NCBI GenBank assembly: GCA_963082975.1
Contig: OY720346.1
Span: 40,079,787 to 40,143,786, forward strand
Source of the DNA: Labia minor
Taxonomy: Eukaryota; Arthropoda; Insecta; Dermaptera; Spongiphoridae
Direction: 5' to 3'
DNA length: 64,000 nucleotides
Positions 36,037 through 50,264 of this stretch are shown in pieces; the stretch's first letter is position 1, and each line of letters begins with the position of its first letter. The notes beneath the pieces are model-generated. The model had not been told where the DNA came from, made no database searches, and was given only the letters and a program-made list of their open reading frames with translations. The position numbers and the translations under genes are program-made.

Positions 36037-37430
36037 CAGAAAGTGACATGAAGAGTGGATTGTAATTAATTAATATAAGTCTAATTCATATGTGTATCAT
36101 TATAAATTTATAATTAAAAAAATAGAACCCTCTTCGTTCAGGCAATCCAGTGTAAACATTAATTTTTCTTTAAAATTGAATACAATTTTTGTTTTTTAAA
36201 AAAAAAAAATAATCGGTAGACTTTATTGTGATTGGCAATTTATTTTAAACGTCCCTCCCCCTTCCAAACTTCATCCTTTCCCAATCCTCCCGTGCCACTA
36301 AATGTTCTTGCTTGCCTCCACGATGATCAATAGGCCTCATTGAATTGAAAAGAGCCCTTATGAGAAAAAGAGGAAGAAGAAGATAAATTAAATCGAGATC
36401 TAGTAGAAAGGGCGATGGTGGTAGGGCCGAATGAGGGAGGGGAAAAAGGGGCAAAGGCCTTTGAGATGAAATCTGAATCCGATAACAAAAGAATCCCGCC
36501 CACTGTAAATATACCGAAACGTTGCTTTAAAGAAGGGGAAATAAGAGAGTATTAGAAAATTTAAAAAAAAAAATCTTAAAAAATCAAATCAACATTCACG
36601 AGTTAATTAAGAGTCATAGATAGAGAAGCAGGGAGAAGGAAAGGACAAATAAACCGTTTTTCAATGACAAAAGAATTTTGAATATTTGAAAAAATCAATC
36701 TGCTGAATAGATTATTTTATTTTAATTTTGAAAATGAATTCTAAATAAGAGTGATTCAATATAAATCAACATTTTAATAAAAAATAAAATAAAAAAAAAC
36801 AACTAAACAGAATAATGTTTAATTACTAATTAAATGGCAGTATGAAATTAATTTTTATAATTTAATAATAGTAAAAAAATGGGTGTTAGTAGTAGCCAGG
36901 CTCTATCAGTTATCCATATATCCATCCATCATCCATCACCTTCTCCACCCCGTCTTCTTTTCCGACCAATCAAGATGATTATCGTGAATCTGTAATTTGG
37001 GGCCGGTTGGCACTTAACACGGTTATCAGATATGGCAGACAATGATTCGAATCAGAACCTATTACACCGGTATTGGCTGACGTATTTTATCATAAGAACT
37101 ACATCTCTACAGCAGTGATACTTTGTTGTCTACCTTTCTTCAATTTGAAACGAGGCCGAATAGGATGGTTGTGAGCACCTCAGCTTTCGAAATTCAACCT
37201 GAAACAGAGAAAGAATTGTTTCAGGATCAAACTTGGATTTTATTTCTATTGAATTTCAATAAAACTAGGAATCAAATAATATTCATGGTTTAGAAACACA
37301 GAATCTGAAGATAAATTAGCGATATCTCTACTAATATTATATTAATGTGGTAAGACCGCCTTTTCGTATTCGCATGTAATCCAAAACTTACCTAAATTTT
37401 ACAGCTCCTATGAGCATCTATGTTAAAACA
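36037..37430. other. Spacer with GC-richer patches near 36245-36500 and 36880-37200
   Basis: The second patch (CTGTAATTTGGGGCCGGTTG, GGCTGACGTATTTTATC, AAACGAGGCCGAATAGG) lacks frames and repeat relatives in this window and may be conserved non-coding DNA. Neither patch has a supported gene. Confidence 0.3.
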
Positions 37431-37891
37431 CGAGGGAAGGTCAATAAGTCCGTGACTTTTTGAATGAAACTTGGATAAAAAATTATTTTATTTTTCAATG
37501 TAGTCTCCTTTCAGTTCAACGTTTATCCAATTTTTTTATCCCTTCCAAAAAATAAGATTTGTCGGGGATTTCAAAATAGGTATTAGTTTGTGAGATGATT
37601 TCATCGTTGGGGAGTCAAATTTCCGAGCCATTTCTTCAGGTTTGGAAACAAGAAATAGTCACTCGAGGCTAAATCCGGAGAAAAGGTCGGATGATGGAAC
37701 AATTCGTATCCCAATTCATGGATTTTCAAGGAAATTCACTTTTTTCCAATTTATTCTCAAATCACGAAGGAACGTCAACCAGCTGGTTTAAATTTCGACA
37801 GTAATCAGCTGATAGTCCTACCAACAGGAGCAATGTTTCCATTTCATTTAAGAGACAGGAAATTCCAAAAGTCACTTATTGATCTGTCTTC
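37431..37891 (-). pseudogene. Deleted mariner (same family as 23.2 kb)
   Basis: Ends CGAGGGAAGGTCAATAAGTC and AAAAGTCACTTATTGATCTG are inverted repeats. The minus strand encodes ISLKIHELGYELFHHPTFSP, then DLASSDYFLF and NLKKWL (third-Asp block), then the C-terminal EIISQTNTYFE with DKSYFLEGIKKL. The order at DNA level is rearranged slightly by frameshifts, and there are in-frame stops. The N-terminal domain and first two catalytic residues are absent. About 461 bp remain. Confidence 0.8.
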
Positions 37892-39500
37892 ATATTTATA
37901 CATAATTATAAAAGGGTTTTTAATAGAGCACTCTTATATCTTAAAGATAATAATGAAAATATAACGATGGTGAAATGATAAAATTAGAGAAAAGGAGAAA
38001 AGGGATGGAACCATACATACCCTCTATCATAAAGAATATGAGAATTGAGAATTCACAATGGGGGTTTGTGAAGTAAGGAATTTATAAATCTCCAGTGTTT
38101 TACATATAGTTGAGAGTTATAGAACTCATGGGATTAATTCTCTAGAATTATGTAATTGTCCTTATAATTTGAATATAGTTAACAATATATTATTAAAATA
38201 TAGCTGATATTAATAAATGATTTATAAACCAACAAAAAGAATAATTCATATTTACAGTATTATTTAAAATTAAGAAAAATAAAATTTAAATTTAAAAATT
38301 TTGCTAGTGTAAATTTTAAATATTTTATTTTTGTTATGTTAAATATTCAACGGCAAACTCAGAAAGTGACTGATATAAATAAAGAAGAGAAATGTAAAAG
38401 CCTATCTAACAGGGGAATACAATATTTGTTAACTTAGAATATTTATTCATTTGAAAACAACAAACAGATGGTGTAATTTTATTTTATCAAATATTTTATT
38501 TATAAAAAAACTTGTCTAAACGAATCTATATTTTAATAATTATCATATTATTTATTTATTTTTGCGCATCTTTTATATTTATTTACTAATTTGAATAAAA
38601 GTTTTACGCTTATTTCTATTCAATACTATCGCGATAATTTTAATAATATGTATTCCATTTTCTTAACTATATACCTACTATAATATGATTGTCTTTCAAG
38701 AAAATTAAATTTATTTTCAGAAAGAGAGATAATTATAAAAATGTTGTTTTATACTTGTTTTCTTATTTTTTAAAAAATCCAAAGCCCATCTGTCATCTAA
38801 TTGGACTAAATAATACAAAAATATACATTTTAAAGATATTATTATATAAGGCCATTATTAATAAGAAATATTTTTTTAATAAATTTGAGAAAGTAGAATT
38901 TTTGTCTTTCTTATTACATTTTACGAAATATTAATCCAGGAATAAATATTATATTGTAAACTTTTATCTAAGGAATTTGAAAAGAGTAAGAATTGGATGG
39001 AGATGGGTAGCATCAGTCAGAAGTCAAAGTCGTTGTGGCGTCCAAAAACTTTAAAGTTCACTGTTGCCAATTAGTTAATAGATAAAAGGATCATATTAAA
39101 AGAGATTTTCTTTTAATTTTGGTAAATATTTCTTTAAAAAAAATCAATAACAAAACTCAATTAATTTTCTTATTATACATTTTCTAATTAAAATGTTTGT
39201 ATCTTTATAATAAAATCAATTAAAATACAAGAATGTGTTAAGTAGATAAACAAATTTGATAAACTATTTTATTTGCTCCTGAAAATGGATGGTAATTGCT
39301 TGAAATCCTATTTCATTATCTAGTTTATAAAATAAATCAAATAGAAATTTGAATAAAATATCAAAATAAAATTGATGTTATATAAATCTTTAATAAATAA
39401 ACTGTAATAGAATGTAAATATATATGTAACCAATTTGAGAAAGCACAGATCTTTAATTTGATCTTGAATGTCCGTTTAGAAATATGGAAATGAGATTTGT
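37892..39500. other. AT-rich spacer
   Basis: No recognised feature. An 81-codon frame near 38689 is AT-rich and featureless. Confidence 0.5.
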
Positions 39501-39539
39501 GGTGGAGCATTGCGATAAATTTTCAGGGGTATGTTAAAA

Positions 39540-39989
39540 TGTTTATTATGGTATCACGTTTGGATTGGCGATTAAATGTAGTCTGCACGTGTAGCGCAGG
39601 TGCCTGAAGAGACCGCGACGGGTGTCGTGGAGGGGATTCACATGAGGGGACACGAGGGACACGAGGGGCCCGAGAGGCGCCGCAATCGCGCCCGCATTCA
39701 TTCTGGCCTGAAACGGCGCCGGAGTAACATCTTGACCTCCACAATGTTAGAGGAATGAAATCACAAATGAAATTATAAGGAATAAAAAAAATAGTAATAA
39801 TAAAAATATATATAAAAAAAAAAGAGTGGACAAGTGGTTGTTTGGTTAATGAACATTCAAGTGTTCGGGTGACATTAGTGATCGTGGGAACAGTGTTTCG
39901 TTTTAGCCGAGAGTGAACAAAAAAAGAAAAAAAAAAACCCATAATTATTCGACATCGAGGGAAGCGAGACGAGTGATCTCCGGTCACAC
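39540..39989 (+). other. CpG-rich island and candidate 5' non-coding exon
   Basis: Positions 39570-39740 are the most CpG-rich part of the window (GAGGCGCCGCAATCGCGCCC, GAAACGGCGCCGGAGTAAC). After a short A-rich stretch, less AT-rich sequence runs to CTCCGGTCACAC|GTGAGTAC, a near-consensus splice donor with GT at 39990. There is no good plus-strand frame, so if this is an exon it is untranslated. The minus strand is open for 176 codons, but the protein is low-complexity and matches nothing I know. Alternative explanations are a conserved enhancer or chance. Confidence 0.3.
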
Positions 39990-40446
39990 GTGAGTACATT
40001 TTTGACATTTGATCGTTCATCAAAATGAACCTCCAATTGATCATCTCAATCACACAGAAATCTATCTAGATCATACATACTTATTAATAATTTTCATATT
40101 CATAAATAAATAATAAAAGGGTAGATGAAAATGTGATTTGTATGACAGAAAGGTTTATTTTTATTAATTAAAATCAATAAAATACTATTATTATTAATAT
40201 TATTATCATCTTTTATTCAAATTAAAATAATCAGTAAATAGGATAATTTCGTTTAAATTTTTTTAAATCAAAAAAATTATAAAATATAGAAGTTTTTTTT
40301 CCATCAAAGAAAGTGTAAGTAAGTGATCACTGAAAATTTGTGATGGATCTAACATTTATCGCTTATTCTTGTTTTTAAAAATAATAAATATTTTTTTAAA
40401 TTTTGAATTAATAGTAAAATGTTGTTATCCCTCTTTATTCATTTGA
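39990..40446. other. AT-rich spacer
   Basis: No recognised feature. Confidence 0.5.
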
Positions 40447-40597
40447 TATCTATTTATCTATCTATCTCTATGGCTCAACGGAACTCGAAAGTTCTTGGCC
40501 TCAGCAAACACACTACTCCAAGTATCCCTATTATGAGCCACAACCCTCCAATCCCTACCCTCTCCCATCTCTCTCACGTCCTTATTCATTTGATAAA
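40447..40597 (-). mobile_element. LINE 3' end fragment with TAGA-type tail
   Basis: On the minus strand the text GAGAGAGATGGGAGAGGGTA, GGGTTGTGGCTCATAATAGG, then a terminal (GATA)n tail (40449-40470) matches the ends at 18958 and 53986. It is the last roughly 130 bp of the same LINE family. Extreme 5' truncation is usual for LINE insertions. No target duplication was found. Confidence 0.6.
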
Positions 40598-42311
40598 TTT
40601 ATATATTTTAAATAATTAAACTTTAGACAAAAAAAGGATTCCAATTAATTAGAATTTAATACTATTTTAATAAACTTTTTTAAAAATAGATTCACTTGAA
40701 AAACAAAAAACAAAAAACAAAAATGTTTTTAATAAAGAATTAATTTTGTTTTAGACAACATTTAAAAATGAAACAGAATTTTAACACATTATGAATATAG
40801 AAAATAAGAAAAAGATCTGTTTTTAATATTTTTCTACAAATTTTTAAATAATTTAAAATTAAATTAAATTATAAATAATTTAAAAATATTCAAAAAAACA
40901 ACAAACAGAAAACAAATTAAAAAAAAATTAAATTAAGTTACTATGAAGTAATACATCAAGTTATACATATTATTATTATTATTATTAATGTTAATTTTAG
41001 TAATGTTCTATTATTAATATAGGTATACCTATAGGTATATTAGAGAAATTATTTTATAAGGAAATTTACAAAAAAAAACAATTGTCTTGTTTTATATTAA
41101 TTTTTCAATTAAAGATTTCTTTAAAATTGAAAATTTCCGGTGAAAAATCTATTTTATTTCTATACTTTCCCTTCGTTGTTCATACATGAATATCAATGGT
41201 AGATGTGGAAGTGAAGTGAAAAGAAAAATCTTTTTGAATTTGGAAGCTAACCACGTACACAAACTTTTTTTTTGTTATAGACTCTATATTATCCGGCATA
41301 TTGAAAACTTTATTAAATGTCTTCTTTCATTTTCAGTGATTCACTAAGATATAAAAAAAATCCCTTATTTGACTTGAAGTGAAAATAGCTTTTTAAGATG
41401 ATTTTGGATTTAACAATCAGAAACTATAGATAACTTAAAATGTACAAAAATCCCCAAAAAATAACTATAATTAATGAAAATATTAAAATATTATATGATT
41501 AGTTTAAAAATAATTTATTAGCTTATTTGAATTTCTATATTTCTAAAATGAAATATTATCCAAATGATTTGCATTAAAAAATACAATTAAATTTTCGAAA
41601 TGTTTAGAAATTCAAAAAATAAGTTTCAATATTTTAAAAAATAAATAGGTAATGTAAAGATTAAAAAAAAGTTAAATATTTAATCTTTTTGTATTTGAAA
41701 CAATAATTTAATTGAAATTACCTATTTTTAATTTTCTTTGTATTTATTTTTTTCAAAAATATTCAAAGTAAATATTTTCTATATAATATGTATTTTAATG
41801 AAAACAAATAAAAATGTTTTGTTTTTTTTTCTAAAAATTCAATCTGAAATATACAATTTTATTTGTTTGTTAATATAGATAAACAATTCGATAATTTTCT
41901 TTTTAGATTTTTTTTTTAATCGTCAAATAAACAAAGGATTAATATAATTAAATAACAAAAATCTTTTAGAGATTATTGCTCTGTAATATGGTTAAAGTAG
42001 GATTTAAAAAACAAAATGATTAAATATTATTTTTTTTATATTCACAATTCATTAAACAATATTTATAAGGATTATTTAATACGAATATAATTGAAGATAA
42101 TGAATGGATATTATTAATTAATATCTGTCAGGTTTTATTAAAATTTTCTTTCTCTTAATTGCGGAAAATCTTTAAAGAATAACTTGTTCAATTAGTACTT
42201 GATCAAATTATACTTCGATATTCATACAATCAAAGGAAAAATTGAATATAGGTATATTTCCATTTATTAAAATATGGATGAGAATGAAATAAGTGGTGGG
42301 ATCAGAAGTAG
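40598..42311. other. AT-rich spacer
   Basis: Very AT-rich with many A and T runs. No recognised feature. Confidence 0.5.
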
Positions 42312-42319
42312 GTCTAACT

Positions 42320-42442
42320 TAGGGTTGCCAACTCTATAATGTTCCAAAAAAGGACACCCCTAAAAAATTAGGTTTTTTTTAGAACCATAATAAGGTGTTA
42401 AAAAGGACTCTCTTTCCCAAAAATGAGCAGTTGGCAACCCTA
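42320..42442. mobile_element. hAT-type MITE 3 (TAGGGTTGCCAACT termini)
   Basis: Termini TAGGGTTGCCAACT and AGTTGGCAACCCTA are perfect inverted repeats of 14 bp. The 8-bp duplication GTCTAACT flanks it exactly (42312-42319 and 42443-42450). The 123-bp body contains GGACACCCCTAAAA and is non-coding. TAGGG termini with 8-bp duplications fit the hAT superfamily. Confidence 0.9.
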
Positions 42443-42588
42443 GTCTAACTTGATGGTATAACTATGAACTTGAAAGTTTTAGATCTAGATAATGAAAATT
42501 GAATTTGTTAATAAATAATAAAATATAATAAAAACATAAATAATCGATGGTCAGATAAAATAATTTTGACTAGATTTATTAATAATTA

Positions 42589-43076
42589 CGAGGGGTGTTC
42601 AAAGTATTCTCGGTAACGGGGTAATTTAGCAGTGACGAAGGGATTTAAATTATTTCAGTTGGTAATGACACTCCCTGAGAACATAACCTCAAAATTTCAT
42701 TTATTTCTCATTAGTACTAATCTAATTATCGTTGGTGTAAGAAGACCAGAATGACTGATGCGACAATGTTGAGAAAAATGCTTTGAAGAAATAAAGCATA
42801 CACCTTACAGCCCAGACCTTGCCCCCAGTGATTACTAGTGATTACTTCTTGTTCCCCAACCTAAAAAAAAAAAGATCTTCGTGAAAAACGTTTTTCTGAC
42901 GATGAAAAGCTGAAGGTGGCAATTAACGCACATTTTTTAGAGGGAATTCAAAAGTTACTTTCCCGAGCAAACAAGTGTATTGAGGTTATGGGGGACTACA
43001 TTGAAAAATAAATTTTAGTTAGAAGTTTCTGCATTTTCCTTCATACCTATACCGAGAATACTTTGAACACCCATCG
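42589..43076 (+). pseudogene. Deleted mariner with retained C-terminal coding end
   Basis: TA-flanked ends (42587-42588 and 43077-43078) carry inverted repeats CGAGGGGTGTTCAAAGTATT and AATACTTTGAACACCCATCG. The plus strand has YSPDLAP and FLFPNLKK pieces separated by a small local duplication (GTGATTACTA twice), then one clean frame (42886-43011) KRFSDDEKLKVAINAHFLEG through CIEVMGDYIEK and a stop. That is the mariner C-terminus. The DNA-binding domain and first two catalytic residues are gone, and 488 bp remain. Confidence 0.85.
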
Positions 43077-43078
43077 TA

Positions 43079-44267
43079 ATTTAAAATAATAATCTGAGAT
43101 AATATAATTATTTTTTTTATTTGTATATATAATTATAGATTTTATTAATTCTGAAATTTTATATTATTATATTCATTAACCCAATAAAAATCACTAATAT
43201 TAAATAACCATATATTATTCAAATTTACAAAATAGGGAAGTATTATTTTGGAAAACTGTTTTTTTTTTCAATTAAAAATAATTATATTATTCAATTTTTG
43301 ATAAAAGTAAAAATAAAGTGTGTGTACGAGTTTTGAAAAAAATATGTAAGTGAAAGTAGAAAATTATATGAATATAATTATAAAATAAACAAAAGATTTA
43401 TTATGTTAGAAAAAAAAATAATAAATAATATAAAAAGAAAAGACTGATTCATTCCATGGATAAAAATATTCCTCCAAATATTTGCATTTTATTAAATAAA
43501 TAAATAAATTTTCGTTAACTTTATCATTTTATTATTATTATGTTTTTTATTATGTATGTGTTACAATTTCACTTCTCAAATTATCTTTACATTTAGATTA
43601 TTTGTGATAAGAGTCTCTTATTATTATTTTTTTCATTTACTTTCTGGTTTCATTCTTCGCTTGTTTTTCAATACAATCCCCAACTCAATTCGCTTTAGGT
43701 AGATAGAATCCCAACATGAATTTGCATATGAAGGGTTTCCTATGTAAATATGAATTAAGCTTTTTTTTTTAAATATTATTTTTTTTTACCTTCGTTGGCC
43801 TTGGGAAATGTCTAAAAACAGGTATATTAGATGTGGAGGGGATTACGAGGTCAATCAACTAAACTAGTAAATATTAGAAGGTTATGATGAGGATTAAATA
43901 TCCTCGTGTATTTACATTTAGTATTAAAAATAGTAAATATTATACTACATTATATAAACAATTCTATATTATTTTATAGAATTATTTTTTTCTTAATGCA
44001 GTATAATAAATAAATCTTAATATTTTAATAATAATCTCTTTAATTAATTAATATTATTTTGATTAATTACAAATTATTATTAATATTATAAATAATTAAA
44101 TTAAAAAAAAATGAAAGGCTCAATTAATAAATGTAAATTTTTCAAAAATATATGCATATATTAGCAATTATTATAGTACAAATTTTATTTTATTGGGTTA
44201 GAACTTTAATTGATAAGAAAACTCTTTGTTTTTACTTAAATTATTTCCGAGTTAAACCTTCTTTATA

Positions 44268-44327
<60 letters not shown>

Positions 44328-44942
44328 GCTTAAGATCTATTTTTTTCTGAAAGGAAGAAGTAAGATAAAATTTAAAATTAAAAAATATTTAAATGATTAT
44401 GTAGAAAATATTGTCAATTCAGTGATTCAGTACATTGTCACAAACAAAAATAAATAGTGACTTAAATTCAAGTTCAAGAAAATATTAACATGATAAATAA
44501 AAAAAAAAAGTTTAATAGTATATAAATATAAATACAAAAATATAAAAAAGTACTTTTATATTCTACATTTTTCCTCATAAAGATAATATTTTCATTAATT
44601 ATAAAACTTCTCTTGTAACATTTTACCAGACAACAATTGTGGTTTTTTTTTGAATTTTTTTTATCGTCTTCTAGTCACATTTATTCCTTCATTTAAATGA
44701 AATCCACTTTTGCATATTTATATTGAAATCATGGTTTTTAAAAAAAAATTATCATAAATGTTTGCAAAAGGAAATTCCTCAATTTTTCTTTTATTCATGA
44801 ACAAAATTTACATATATAAAGATCTTATTTATTTATATACGATATATATACATATAAATAAATATACTTATATACTATAGATTAGTTTAGAAATCTAATT
44901 AAGACTTTATCTAATAATAATTTGTTGAATATTCATAAATTG
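43079..44942. other. AT-rich spacer with (TA)27-type microsatellite at about 44270-44323
   Basis: The TA tract is the longest pure run in the window. No other feature found. Confidence 0.6.
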
Positions 44943-44950
44943 ATTTAAAC

Positions 44951-45103
44951 CAGGCTTGTCTAAAGTGCGGCCCAAACGCAAATTATGAAAACATTAAAAT
45001 TTTTTCGGCATGGTTCTACAATAAAGGTAAAATGATATTTATGTGCGACCCAGCATATTTTTTTTTGCAATGTGTCCATCGAATGGTCATAGTTTACCCC
45101 CTG
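44951..45103. mobile_element. hAT MITE 4
   Basis: Starts CAGGCTTGTCTAAAGTGCGG and ends ATAGTTTACCCCCTG, with the 8-bp duplication ATTTAAAC on both sides (44943-44950 and 45104-45111). The inner words GTGCGGCCCAAACG and GTGCGACCCAGC are typical of hAT non-autonomous elements and echo the GCGGCCC words of the hAT element at 60259. The inverted termini are weak beyond the first bases, so the call rests mainly on the duplication. Confidence 0.75.
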
Positions 45104-45111
45104 ATTTAAAC

Positions 45112-47886
45112 ATTTAAAAATACTTTTATATAAAATCTTCAAAGAAATAATTTTTTGAAATTTATGAATAATTCTATTTTTCCAGATTTGAGTTCTAATT
45201 TTCGTAAGTTAGTGTCAAATATTATGTATCAAACAAGTATCCCCAAAGAGGAGTATTTTAATTTTATTACAATTATTATTATTCTTATTATTTTTATGAA
45301 TCATTTATATATTTCCAAATGTCATATTGTATCGGTGGCCGTTACTCATCTTTTAATATAACTCACTCTTTTAACCTTTTTATTTTACAATAATTATTAT
45401 TTAATCTTCTTAATTAATTAATAAACAAAAAACTTAAAGGAAATCGAAACTCCCATTTTCAATTCAATCAATTTTTATTTGTTTTATTAAAATCTTTGAT
45501 TACCATATATATATATATATATATATATAATTATTAATATAATTTTACTCCAGAAAATCTTTATTTCCATAATTTCCTTCAAACAACTTAAAATAAATTA
45601 ATAAAAGTGATAATGGCAAAACTTTTAAATTTTGTATAAAGTTTTCTATACATAATACATATATGTATTATATGGATATTATAATATAAGTATAGAGGTA
45701 TATTTTATGTTGATATTCACTTAATTATTTCTACTTGTATTGATCTTTGTCAAGGTTCATTGGTTGTTTTTCGTTCATCGACATGATCATTGGGGTTGAA
45801 AATTTGTTGCCAGGTTAAATTTTTTGTCATTTATCTCTTTATTGTATATTTCTTTTATGAAGGTATAAACAAACATAATTTACTTTTGTTTATTTACATT
45901 TGCCGCCAGGATTTTTTGTTTTTTTTTTTGTTTTGAAGAGATATTTTTCTCTTTCTATAATAATTTCTTTTTTAATAAATTAATTACCTTTAGTACGTAT
46001 TACAATTTTTTTTTTGTCATTTTCTAAACGAATTGCATATTTCATATTTTAAAAATCTTACAAAAAATTGTCATTCTTGAAATAATTTATTAAATAAATA
46101 AATTATACTATCTCAATATGAAAAACTTAATTTTTTTCTTTCCTTGTTTCATTTTTAAGAATGTTTTTTTATTTCTTTTCTAATAATATTTATTGGAAAT
46201 AATATTAAAAACGTTGCTATCAAATTTGACCGATCAAATAAATTAATAAATAAAATTCACATGGAAAGAGAGCAAAAGTTATCTATACTATCTATGGAAA
46301 ACATCAAAAATCACTGTTACATTATGTTTAATATCCTTGAATATTATTAATTAAATAACTAATAATAATGTATGTTACTCGAATGATTGCTAAATAAATA
46401 TTAATATTATTGATAAAAAAAATTCAGATAATCTTCTTAATTACTATAAATAGTAAAATTTGAGTATATTCTTTTATACAAAATAAATTGAAGTATAAGT
46501 TTTAAGAAATTATTATCTAGTTATTTTGATCATAACTAATAGAATAGTATTTATTTATTTTTCTTTAAGGGTGTTGCATAAATTAACCATTCACTTTACT
46601 TTTGAAAAAAGAAGAAAAACAAACTAAGATTATTTATTAAATAAAAATAATAATGCAATTAATTGTTCTTATTGCAATATTTACGTATAATCTACATTTT
46701 AACAAAATCGTTAACGACCTCCTAAGACTTTGACATGTGTGTCCTTATCTTATCAATGTGACCGACATGGAATGGAGGGGTCTCAATGCATGAACCAATT
46801 TGCTCCAAGTGACCTTCCAATTTAAATTGAAGAGACAAGATTGAATGTAATTTATTTCGATTTATTCTTAGTTTTATTATCAATGAATAGCTAAATGCAC
46901 ATTGAATGGACTTGCATTCAAATGCTTAATATCGTTTATTATATTTTAATGTTTAATTTCTTTTATATTTTTATACCTCAATAAGTTTGAACAAGTTAAT
47001 GCTATGATTTTATTTTGAGGTTGAAAGTGCTTTGTAGTTTAATTCTAAAATTCTCTTCTATTAAAGGGAACTTTACAATTCATCTTTAAATGAGAGACAC
47101 CTACCACAATATTAATATCCTTCATTAGTTTTCTCAGAATTAAAAAGTAATATATATTGAAAAAAGATTAGTAAAAATGACTTTAAAAAATTATATATTT
47201 TTTGTATATAGTTTAAATTTAATATTTATATTATTAGAATAAAAGAGTGAGTAAAAATAGTAATTAAATAATATAAATATATAAAATTTATTTATACTAT
47301 ATATACTGGCGGAAAACAATTAAAAGATCAAAAAGGAATTGGATTGTGGTACACTAATCTTTTAACCTTAAGAAAATCATCTCACTTTTTTATGTAGAAG
47401 AGAATTTTTAATAAATTTTAGTGAAAATTGCCTGCATTGTGCTTGCTTGAAAGACGACTGATTGTACTGAAAAAAAATGCATTACTTGAATTAGTCAGAT
47501 TAAAAAAAACATATGTCAGATTAAAAAAAAATTGTTTTTTTCATTAAGCATTTTTATTACTTGTACTAATGAACATTTAAGTTCAATCACCTTTTATATC
47601 CTTTTCATATAATCCTTATAATTCTATTAAGTCTAATCAAAATACAACCGTAGGAGAAATAAATGGATATTACAAAATAAATATTAGAATATCCATAGAA
47701 GGAGGAGGAAGGGGGGATTGGAGGAGAAGATGGCATCCACCCTAATTATCATTCATCCTATAATTTCACAAATGAACTATTTTGAAAAAAATAAGTGATT
47801 ACACAGACAGCTACCATAACCTTGAAAAGAGGACGACATCATTGCCGGTTTATTCTCAATTCCCTAGAATTTTCTAAATGAAAAAA

Positions 47887-47928
<42 letters not shown>

Positions 47929-50160
47929 GTTAATTAATATAAAAAAAGAAGAACAAAATTCCAGAATGTTAAATTTTCGTTTTGAAGAGTATCTTTTCCA
48001 ATTAGAAGATATATAATGAAATCAACTAGTCAGTTTTATTCTCTTGAATTTACTATTATTAATTAAAAATGCAAGATATATATATATATATAATATTTTA
48101 GGATTGATGAAGAAATTGTAAAAATCTTGTTTTCTGTTTATTGAAGATGAAAAAATGCTTTAATTTGATAAATGAGATTGAGGAATCTAAAAAAAGTCAA
48201 GAGGTACGTTGGAAGGAAATATGAATCATAAATTTTGACATTATTATTTATTTATTTTAATTATTATTTTTTTCATCTATTTATTAAAATTTTAATGAAT
48301 AATCATTGTAATTCACATACAGAATTTTGTGAAATGTTCATTTGACAAAATTTAATTTTAATTATACTTTCTTTATTTTATTTATATACAATTAATTACA
48401 AGTACAATTTTTGATAACCATCGAGTGTTATTCCCTCTTTATAGCAAAAGGAAAAATTAATAAGGATCCACAGGAAATATATGACTAAGAAACTTCTTAT
48501 TATGATTATTATTTTTTTTTAATTTTTCTAAAAAACAAAAACAGGTGGTGCAGATTAATCACAGAGCTTTGACTTCACACCCTACTATTTCTACACTTTT
48601 GTTGCAATTTTGATTGTAATTTTTTTCTGGCATTAATAATCTTTATGGATCATATTTTATCCATCTTCTACTAATATTTAAAAATGTGTGGACTTTATTT
48701 ATGTAAAATAAAAAAATAAAATAAAAAATAAATTAAGGTAGTATAGAGGAAAACTTTGCCAATTATGTCTTTTAATGGATATTTCAAATTGGATAAAATC
48801 TTCTTAAGATTAAAGATAATAATTTTATTTGACATTTATAAAGCGAGTTTAATCAAAATCATTAGAGATGTTTTTGAAAAAATTGAAAAAAACTGTTCTT
48901 CTAATAATGAGATTTTAGCGAAAAAGTTTCAGTGTAGAATATCAGTTTTGAGCATTTTCTTTTTTTTTTGTTTTGAGTTAGGCTGATCACATACAGAGGC
49001 CATTTTGAGAGATTCTATGCATGCAATTTTATGTACATATCTTATGCAATATTGTTACAATTTTTTTAAGGAACCTTAAACTGAGTACAATTTCCGTTAA
49101 AATTTCGAATTTTTGACTGAATGCAATATGTATATTTCATAATATCTACATATACGAGATCAATGAAAGTAATAAATAATATTGCTATTCATTTTTAAAA
49201 TCAAGTGAAATTACTAATAAATATATTTCGCTTAATTTAAATAAAAAAAATAATTAACTCATAGTAACATTTTTTCTATATAAAAATAGATATAATTAAC
49301 AATTTTTTTGTTACTTTTATTGATAATTTACTATATATTCAATTTATTTTTAAATAATATAAAAGAAAATTATTGAAATTGTGTGTGTTGTATTTAATAA
49401 AATACTTTAGGATATTTACTTAAAAAAAAAAAATTCTTGACAAAAGTTCTAAAATATGAGTATAAAAGGTCTTTTATATTTATTCAACTAAAGAATGAAT
49501 TCCCTGTTACTAACCTACATATTAATAATTAAAAAAAATTAATTAATTAATATATTACTTCATAATGAATTTATCACTTAAAATATATATGTAATTCAAT
49601 GATTATTCAATCCGTATCAATTGTCATTTAAAAATATTTTTGTTTTTTATATAAAATATTAAATATACACTTACTCTCTTTCATGTTCTTAATTTACCAA
49701 CTCGAATTTGATAGGGTTTTTCCCTTGGTAGGAAGAGAGAAAAAAATTATTTTTAGAGAAACATAAAACATATAAGCTTCTTATAAACTTAAAAAACATG
49801 GATTTATTTAAAAATTATTTTCCATTTTATATTGAAAATAAATATAAAACTCCTTATACAAAATGACAATATTAAACAACTATTCATTCAATTTGAACTA
49901 ATAGTAGGAAGTTATTTTATTTTGAAAATGTTGGTTAATTTTTTTTTTTGATACGTACTTCCCAAGAGATTTAAAATTTATCACAGTTAAATACTAGGAA
50001 ATGTTTTTTTTTATATACCAACTATATTTGAAAAATAGAATTAAATATTTTAATTAATAAGTAAAATTGTTGTGATCATAATTGTTAATAGATAAATAAA
50101 TAATAAAAATCATAACAATGATAATAGGCTTAACGATTAGTCTTGATCCTAATTTTAAAT
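45112..50160. other. Long AT-rich spacer without recognised gene
   Basis: About 5 kb of AT-rich DNA with TA microsatellites near 45507-45528, 47890-47925 and 48076-48092. Slightly GC-richer spots occur near 46730-46830 and 47700-47760. Frames near 45155 and 48756 are short and featureless. No repeat relatives within the window. Confidence 0.5.
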
Positions 50161-50161
50161 A

Positions 50162-50221
50162 AGCTGGAGTGTCTCCACTCGATTATCTCGCAATTTGAAT
50201 TGGATTAAATAACATATATTA

Positions 50222-50264
<43 letters not shown>

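Noticed and set aside
38689-38934. 81-codon frame of Lys, Ile, Phe and Asn residues
   Set aside because: Composition is what random AT-rich DNA gives, with no motif, no neighbours and no splice context.
39523-40053. 176-codon open frame on the minus strand through the CpG-rich island
   Set aside because: The protein alternates hydrophobic low-complexity and Arg/Pro-rich text and shows no domain. The length is explained by composition.
47300-47330. CTGGCGGAAAACAATTAAAAG resembles a Tc1-type terminus
   Set aside because: No second terminus and no transposase text nearby.
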